Positions 58,580 through 64,000 of a DNA stretch of 64,000 nucleotides are shown here, one piece after another. Origin of the DNA: Diplosphaera chodatii (taxonomy: Eukaryota > Chlorophyta > Trebouxiophyceae > Prasiolales > Stichococcaceae); assembly GCA_032358165.1 (NCBI GenBank), contig JAALGY010000010.1, positions 744,001 through 808,000 of the forward strand. Reading direction: 5' to 3'. The translations under genes were made by a program, and so were the position numbers. The notes below the pieces were generated by a model. The model made no database searches and was not told the DNA's origin. It saw only the letters and a list, made by a program, of their open reading frames with translations. Position 1 is the stretch's first letter, and the number at the start of each line of letters is the position of its first letter.

Positions 58580-61500
58580 GTGATGAATGGAGCAGCTGGC
58601 ATCAGCAAGTTTCGGCCTAATGCTGTGCGGCACAGCCCAAGCCGCACACGGCAGTGGCGGGCAGTTGCGCTGCTCATGGCGCTGTGCGCCGCAGCAGCGC
58701 TGGCGTATGCCTATATGAACGAAGCGCAGGCGAATCAGCAGCTTCGAGCCATGTTGAAGGTGGGGGGGTCTCCTCATTGCAGGTTTATCGCACCGTGCTG
58801 TGGGTGTAACTCTGAACGGAACGGCTTCCTTCCATCAGGTCATCTGGCGTCCATCATTGCATGTCATCATTACACGTGTGCTGATCACCGTCCGAGCGCA
58901 GGCTCTCAGCGAGGCACCGGGCACAGCTGCTGCTGCTGCCGGAAACAGCAGTGCAGCAGGCAGCGGTATATCTGGCAGCAAAATCAGCGGCGGCGTCAAA
59001 GCTATGTTTGGCAGCCTGCTGCCAAGCAAAGGTGCGCATACCATCCAGCGCGAGCCACTGGGATGCTCAGCGAAGAACCACATGCCCCGGAATGAGTCTG
59101 TTCTGCGACCTGCTGGTGCACCTGGCACCTGCGGGGCCACAGTGCAGCATGACCCACCGGAGCATATCCGCCGTGCAGAGCACGAATGTGAGGAGCATGC
59201 ACCACTGTACTCGACAATTCTTGATGACCTTGTACCATGGATGGGTCGTGGCATCACCAGAGAAGACTTCAGCGCCTGCGAAAACTTCGGCTTCAAGAAA
59301 GAGGTAGGTTTGCATTACGTGCTGCAGGCTTGAAAGAGCCTCAATTGGGGGGCCTGATTGGGGTGCGCATCGCTGCAGCTATCTGCTGTTGCTGCTTGCC
59401 CCGGCTTTGACAGCTGCATTTGCCATGCACAACAGCGGCCACACCGAAAGTTCGTCCATTCATAACGCAGATTGGCGCTGTGTACGTGGGCCACTTCGCG
59501 ATCATCGACAACGTGATCTACTGTGTGAACCCGCCAATGCTGGAGTGGGTCAACCCCCTGTACTTCTTGTCGCTTGCAGACATCCAGGAGGTGTGAGTGA
59601 CGCTGCCCTGCTGATGTTTGACTGCTTTGCTCGTTGAGGTGCTTGATGCTGGTAGCACGCTTGTCATCCGTGCTCGCATGCATGTCGAAAGTCTGTTGTG
59701 TTGCGCTGCAGACAGTGCTGCGTCATGGGGTGCCGGACTTGGAGTTTAGGTTACAGTTCACAGATTGGCCACAAATTACGGTGTGCACGGCTCCGGGAAG
59801 CTGCTGCTTGTACCTGACCGCCATGCAGCAGTGTGCTGCCGCTGCTGCATCGTACCCTAGACAAGCAGACACTGTGCAAACGAGGCAAACCATGTTGGCC
59901 TGCGAAGTTTGGCAGCAAGTGGCGCCAACGCCGGAGTTCCGTCTGCCTCTGCAGATCAACAGGGATGTGGCAGGCAAGCCGATGGGCACGGAGCCGGCCT
60001 GCCCCATGTTCTCGTGGATCAAAAATCACGAGACAATGGACATCTTGATTCCAGACGGGGAGTTCTTCAAGCACCAGTGCGCCCTTTTGCTGACTTGCGT
60101 AGCACCGGCGGACAAGAATATTCAGAGCTTGTTCTCTCAATGTTTGGCACTCTTTCAGACTGGGCATGCGTGGGCAATGTTACCTTGTGTGACTGCGTTG
60201 CTGCTGGACGATCCATGGAACACTTTGATCTGGTTGCAGCTTTGACGAGTGGGCGGCCAACAACTCGGTGAACGACCCGGGTGCGTGGGCAGCCAAGACA
60301 CCCACGGCGGTGGGGCGGTACACCAACTTTCCCAGCGGCCACCGTGCTCCCAGCCGGCGTGGGGAGGTGCACATGGTGCTTCTTGCAACTCAGACAGGGC
60401 GGCAATCATTCTGAACTGTTCCGAGTATGCTGTTCCTCAGCAGTTGTCAGGCTGACCACTTTGGCAGGGTGCAAGTCACATGGGCCATCTTGGCTGTATC
60501 TTAACAGAAGCAATCTGTGACATCTGGCAGATCAATTTGGCACACCATGTGAACATGCACTGCCAACGACAGACTGAAAGTTGTGCACAGTAGTCTGCAG
60601 GTTGTTGTGCCACGAGACTTCTACAGCGAGCTGGCAAACGGCAGCGGCAGTGCCCACCTAGACGTGGGCATGGTCGAAAAGGTGATTTATGCAGATCGCC
60701 AAAGCATGGCTGTGTTCCAATAATTTAATGGATGCCAGCGTCAAGCTGCGACTGCCTCAGATGATCTGTGCGTGGCTTTTGTTGCGCCATGCCAGCAGTG
60801 CACGGTGTGTCCACCGGAGCATAACGGCGCTCAACTATGCAGGTCGGCTACTTGCCACTCGCGCAGCAGCTTGGCCACAAGTACGCACTCACAGTGGATG
60901 GTAACACCGCCAGCACGCGGCTCCATATGGTGCTCACTACTGAGCAGGTACTGCTCGCCATTCGTGAGCGATGTTCGGCAAGGGATGCGCACGTCGAAAA
61001 CCAGCTCAGCAGCATCCTGCGTCTCCGTACCGTATATCAGGCCATGTTGTGGTCCAAGAGGCTTGCCATGGTCGCACGGAGCTTCTTTGGCATGCCGCAG
61101 GTGACGCTGAAGCACGTCAGCCATTACTGGATGTACTATGAGGCAGCCCTGCAGCCGTGGGTGCACTACGTCCCTGTCGGCCAGTATGACGCCAGGGACA
61201 TCCTGCCGGTGCGCTTCACCATCCAAGCTTTTAGTGACACGTTTGATACATCTCACACACAGTACAGAAGGCACAGTATAGGAAGGAATCTGCAACAGAT
61301 CTTGTACAGCGCATGTTGGGAGCGTCCACAGCAACACCAACCGCTGCCATCCTTGTAGCGCGTGGGTGACCATAGCAAAGTTTTGCCGGCGAAGCAGATC
61401 ATCGACTGGCTGCGGGCGCACGACGAGGACGCGCACCGGATCGCGCTTACGGGGCAGGCTTTTGCGCAGCGCCACCTCACGCGCCCGGGGCGCCTGTGCT

Positions 61501-62003
61501 ACCTGCGCAAGCTGCTGCACACCTACGCCAGCCTGCTCAGGTGCGGAACAGCATGTGTGGCATCGGTGCGCCAGGGTCCCCCACGTGCGAGACTAGGTAT
61601 CAGAGGGCGTTGTCTGCAACAACTCCTCATAGCTCCGGTTTGCGGCTACTGCAATCAACACCAATGCCGCGTCCTTGTCTTGTGCCACCTGACAGCATGA
61701 TACTGCAATTGCCACTTCAGCAATGCAGTCTTTGTTTAGCCTGCGGCTTGGCAACACACTCCCTCAGACTTGTCAGGCCAGGATGACCCTGCTGAGTAGC
61801 CCTTGTCTGTGCACATGTGCAGGTTCAAGCCACAGCTGGCGGACTATGCAAACTATAGCCGTCTGGAAGATGAGTTCCGACTATACAACAACTCGGACAG
61901 GTTCCACACCACGAAGGGGCGTGGCGTCGGCTGGGCTCAGTTCTTCCATTGGCGGAAGGAGGATCTAGATACGGAGCCGCATGCCGCCATCCCCGTGACT
62001 TGA
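58580..62003 (+). CDS. GT90/CAP10-like glycosyltransferase, type II membrane protein, 12 exons, about 508 aa
   Basis: Exons: 58580-58759, 58902-59031, 59143-59303, 59471-59590, 59712-59780, 59955-60076, 60240-60366, 60601-60681, 60843-60947, 61101-61208, 61398-61540, 61823-62003; 509 codons. The N-terminus has a basic cytosolic stretch (RHSPSRTRQWR) and one signal anchor (AVALLMALCAAAALAYAYM), then a Ser/Gly stem. The catalytic part has DDLVPWMGRGITREDF, the acceptor/donor loop GHKYALTVDGNTASTRLHMV, and HYWMYYEAALQPWVHYVPV, IIDWLRAHDEDAHRIALTGQ and AFAQRHL. These match the KYxxxxDGN...S.RL and ELxPWxHYxP...D blocks of CAP10/rumi family enzymes. Members transfer glucose or xylose to proteins or capsule glycans in the ER/Golgi. 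The acceptor here is unknown. An additional short exon between 60681 and 60843 is possible. Confidence 0.85.
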
Positions 62004-62998
62004 GTAGCTTAGAGCGGGGCAGCGTGTGGCCTTTAGGTTAATATCAATGACGGAAGACACGCTTGTGGCGGTGCCACAAGATCGCACTTGATTGCGCCCA
62101 AGCATTGTTTTAGGGCAAACTCACCCACAGCCAGTGACCTCCACCTCCAGCACCCAGATGATGCAGGGTGGAATCCGTTGCACTGCCACAATCCAACATG
62201 CCTTTAGAATGTCCAAGATGCCGGTTATATGTCTATGCGTGGCTCATCTGCCATCCAGACCCGCACCGTCTGCAGCAGTGGCCGCAACTGCAGCCGCATA
62301 AACTCGAGGTGCGATCAAACGCCAGTGCAGGATGCGACACCTGCTTCAACTCGATGCTGTACACGATTATGCAGGCTGTCTGCAAGTTTGACCTAAGACG
62401 ACGCTGTCAAGGCACTAATTGCACCCCTGGGCGCTGCGCACCCACGTCCGCATGTGGCCTCCTCGTGTGTCCGAGGCGTGATCGAATCCGCCGACGCTGT
62501 GAAAATGAGTAAGAAGGGAGACTTGAGGCCTGCTGATGACGAAGAAGTTTTGCTTTGTAGTCAGCAGCATACGGTCCGCTGTGTACTGGCTGTGGAGATG
62601 TTGGTGCATCCGAGGATCTGTCATTGCCATGCATGCCCACGTCACTGCATGGTCATGCACGGAGGCTCTTCTCGTCTTCGGGGAAGTTCACAGTTCTGTG
62701 TCAATCTCGCTGGTCACACATATGCAGGGTGCAGCTGAGGCGTGAGACTGGTGAGCAGCAAACTCAAATCTGGACGGAGGCACCCCTGCAGCTGCCCTCA
62801 GTGTGCTGATTGATTTCCCTCAAGCACCGTGTCCTGCGTGACCAGGAGATGCTGCTGGGGCGTGTAAGGTTGGCGCAGTTCGCAAGACAAGCAGGTGTTC
62901 CAGCAAAGTCATCGAATCATTGCAGTGTCCGCCACAACTGCAGTGGCGCAACGCCAGCAGTTTGCAGCGCAACTGGTCAGCAGCGACAGCGGCAGCGT
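62004..62998. other. Intergenic stretch after the GT90 gene
   Basis: About 1 kb with the 3' UTR of the glycosyltransferase gene and upstream sequence of the last gene. Plus-strand short ORFs are present but show no family motif; one of them could be an unrecognised 5' exon of the next gene. Confidence 0.35.
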
Positions 62999-64000
62999 AT
63001 GGCTGGCGGCAACAGCAGCAACGGCAGCGGCCCAGACGGCCGTGATGCAGGCGACAACCCCGTGGGCCTGACGATCAGGACGGTGTACGGTGTTGGCGGG
63101 TCGCACACAATCCGCTGGGGCTTGCTGAAGCGCCCCGTGGAGCCTGTCTCCCAGGTACAATAGCGAGTAAGCCCCGTCCAGGTTAGTTGTTACTCACGCA
63201 GAAACTTGTTTTGAAAGGTGCTCGCCAAACTTGCAGGATGGCAGCACGCTCAGCTGGCAGGAGTTCCGTGCGCAAACTGAGCCAGAGCGCCAGCAGCTGA
63301 GGTGCTGCACATACTGTATTTGGGGGCAACCTGACGGACGTCTTGTTGCTTCAGCCCACCACCAACATGCACATACTGAACCCACAATACCTCGGGCTAC
63401 CAACAAGCACATTCAATCTGTACCGTCCTGGATGCAGGAAAGAGTTTGCCGACAGATTGGAAGTCATCTCCTATCCAGAGCGCAAGCGCCGCGCGACGGT
63501 CGGCTATGTCGTCCTGGTGCACGTCTTACCGTGGCACCTGCGGAGAGCCAGTGTGACTTGGACCCTCCTCGGTCACCTGGAAAGCAATCGCAGATGCCTA
63601 ACAAGCGCTCGCGACTTGGTCAACCTAAAAGCGCTGCTCGATGCAGGGGCTCGTCGCCGCGGGAGCGGCTGCGGCAGTGGCGCTGCAGGCACCGACACAG
63701 CTGCGCGCGGCGCTCGGGCTGCCGCTGTTTTTTGGCATCGGCTTCGTGGACTCCAGTATGTGTGGTCTGTGCACCGAGTCCATGGTGAGGCACAACAGCT
63801 ACCATGACAACTCTGTGCTAGTGCGCGTGATACAACACATTCTGCCACTGCGGGATTTGCAGTAGTGCAGCCCGAGCCTCGTCTTTGAATGCATCCACGC
63901 TGTGTGCGTGGATGCTGGGCCAGTGGTGCAGGATGAAAAGTGTGGCAGAACGGGCACTGTTGTCTGCTGGCTTACAGTGCCTGGTGCACCTGCCCAGGTT
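62999..64000 (+). CDS. 5' part of a small membrane protein of unknown function, cut by the window end
   Basis: Exons found: 62999-63154, 63237-63301, 63438-63516, 63647-63755, in frame throughout with GT-AG junctions; the rest lies beyond the window or was not found. The start Met is followed by a Gly/Ser/Asn-rich run, then VGLTIRTVYGVGGSHTIRWG, LSWQEFRAQTEPERQQLR and KEFADRLEVISYPERKRRAT, and then two hydrophobic stretches (VGYVVLGLVAAGAAAAVALQ and GLPLFFGIGFVDS). I do not recognise the family. It may be an organelle membrane protein, but no targeting peptide is clear. Confidence 0.5.

Overview
This window is nuclear DNA from a unicellular green alga, most likely a Chlorella- or Coccomyxa-type trebouxiophyte. 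Almost every gene is cut into short exons by short introns. The coding sequence is GC-rich with G/C-ending codons and Ala/Gly/Ser/Gln-rich linkers. Some genes have a TGTAA motif downstream of the stop codon. The gene set fits this: a plant-type RAD18, plastid-targeted hardening-type LEA proteins, a carotenoid oxygenase and a cysteine glutathione peroxidase. Exon models were built by hand from splice sites plus reading-frame continuity. Where exon coordinates are given for a full model, the exon lengths sum to an intact frame.

Layout. 99-2690 (-): RAD18 E3 ubiquitin ligase. 3752-7117 and 8146-11313 (+): tandem pair of ferroportin (SLC40) transporters. 11884-13719 (+): orphan multi-pass membrane protein whose fifth intron holds a fragment of mitochondrial nad5. 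14286-15622 (-): glutathione peroxidase, divergent from 16197-21495 (+), a cytosolic prolyl-tRNA synthetase carrying an N-terminal GST-like domain. 21875-23426 and 23899-25058 (+): tandem chloroplast LEA/HIC6-like genes. 25676-27957 (-): mitochondrial RluA-type pseudouridine synthase. 28431-32106 (-): carotenoid cleavage oxygenase. 32818-35621 (-): LRR coiled-coil protein resembling dynein regulatory complex subunit 3. 35622-39470: unresolved. 39471-41637 (-): membrane protein of unknown function, divergent from 42102-47442 (+), a large single-pass Ser/Gly/Ala-rich protein. 48237-52669 (+): calponin-homology-domain protein with a C-terminal membrane anchor. 54140-57540 (-): ATP sulfurylase, divergent from 58580-62003 (+), a GT90/CAP10-type glycosyltransferase. 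62999 to the window end (+): 5' part of a membrane protein.

The genes do not form an operon-like pathway. Themes are metal transport, oxidative and cold/desiccation stress (GPX, LEA, carotenoid cleavage), sulfate activation, RNA modification and translation. The most unusual points are the nad5 fragment that forms the intron side of a splice acceptor, the GST-ProRS fusion, the axonemal DRC3-like gene, the tail-anchored CH-domain protein, the 2.7-kb low-complexity exon, and six introns that need a GC donor to keep frame.
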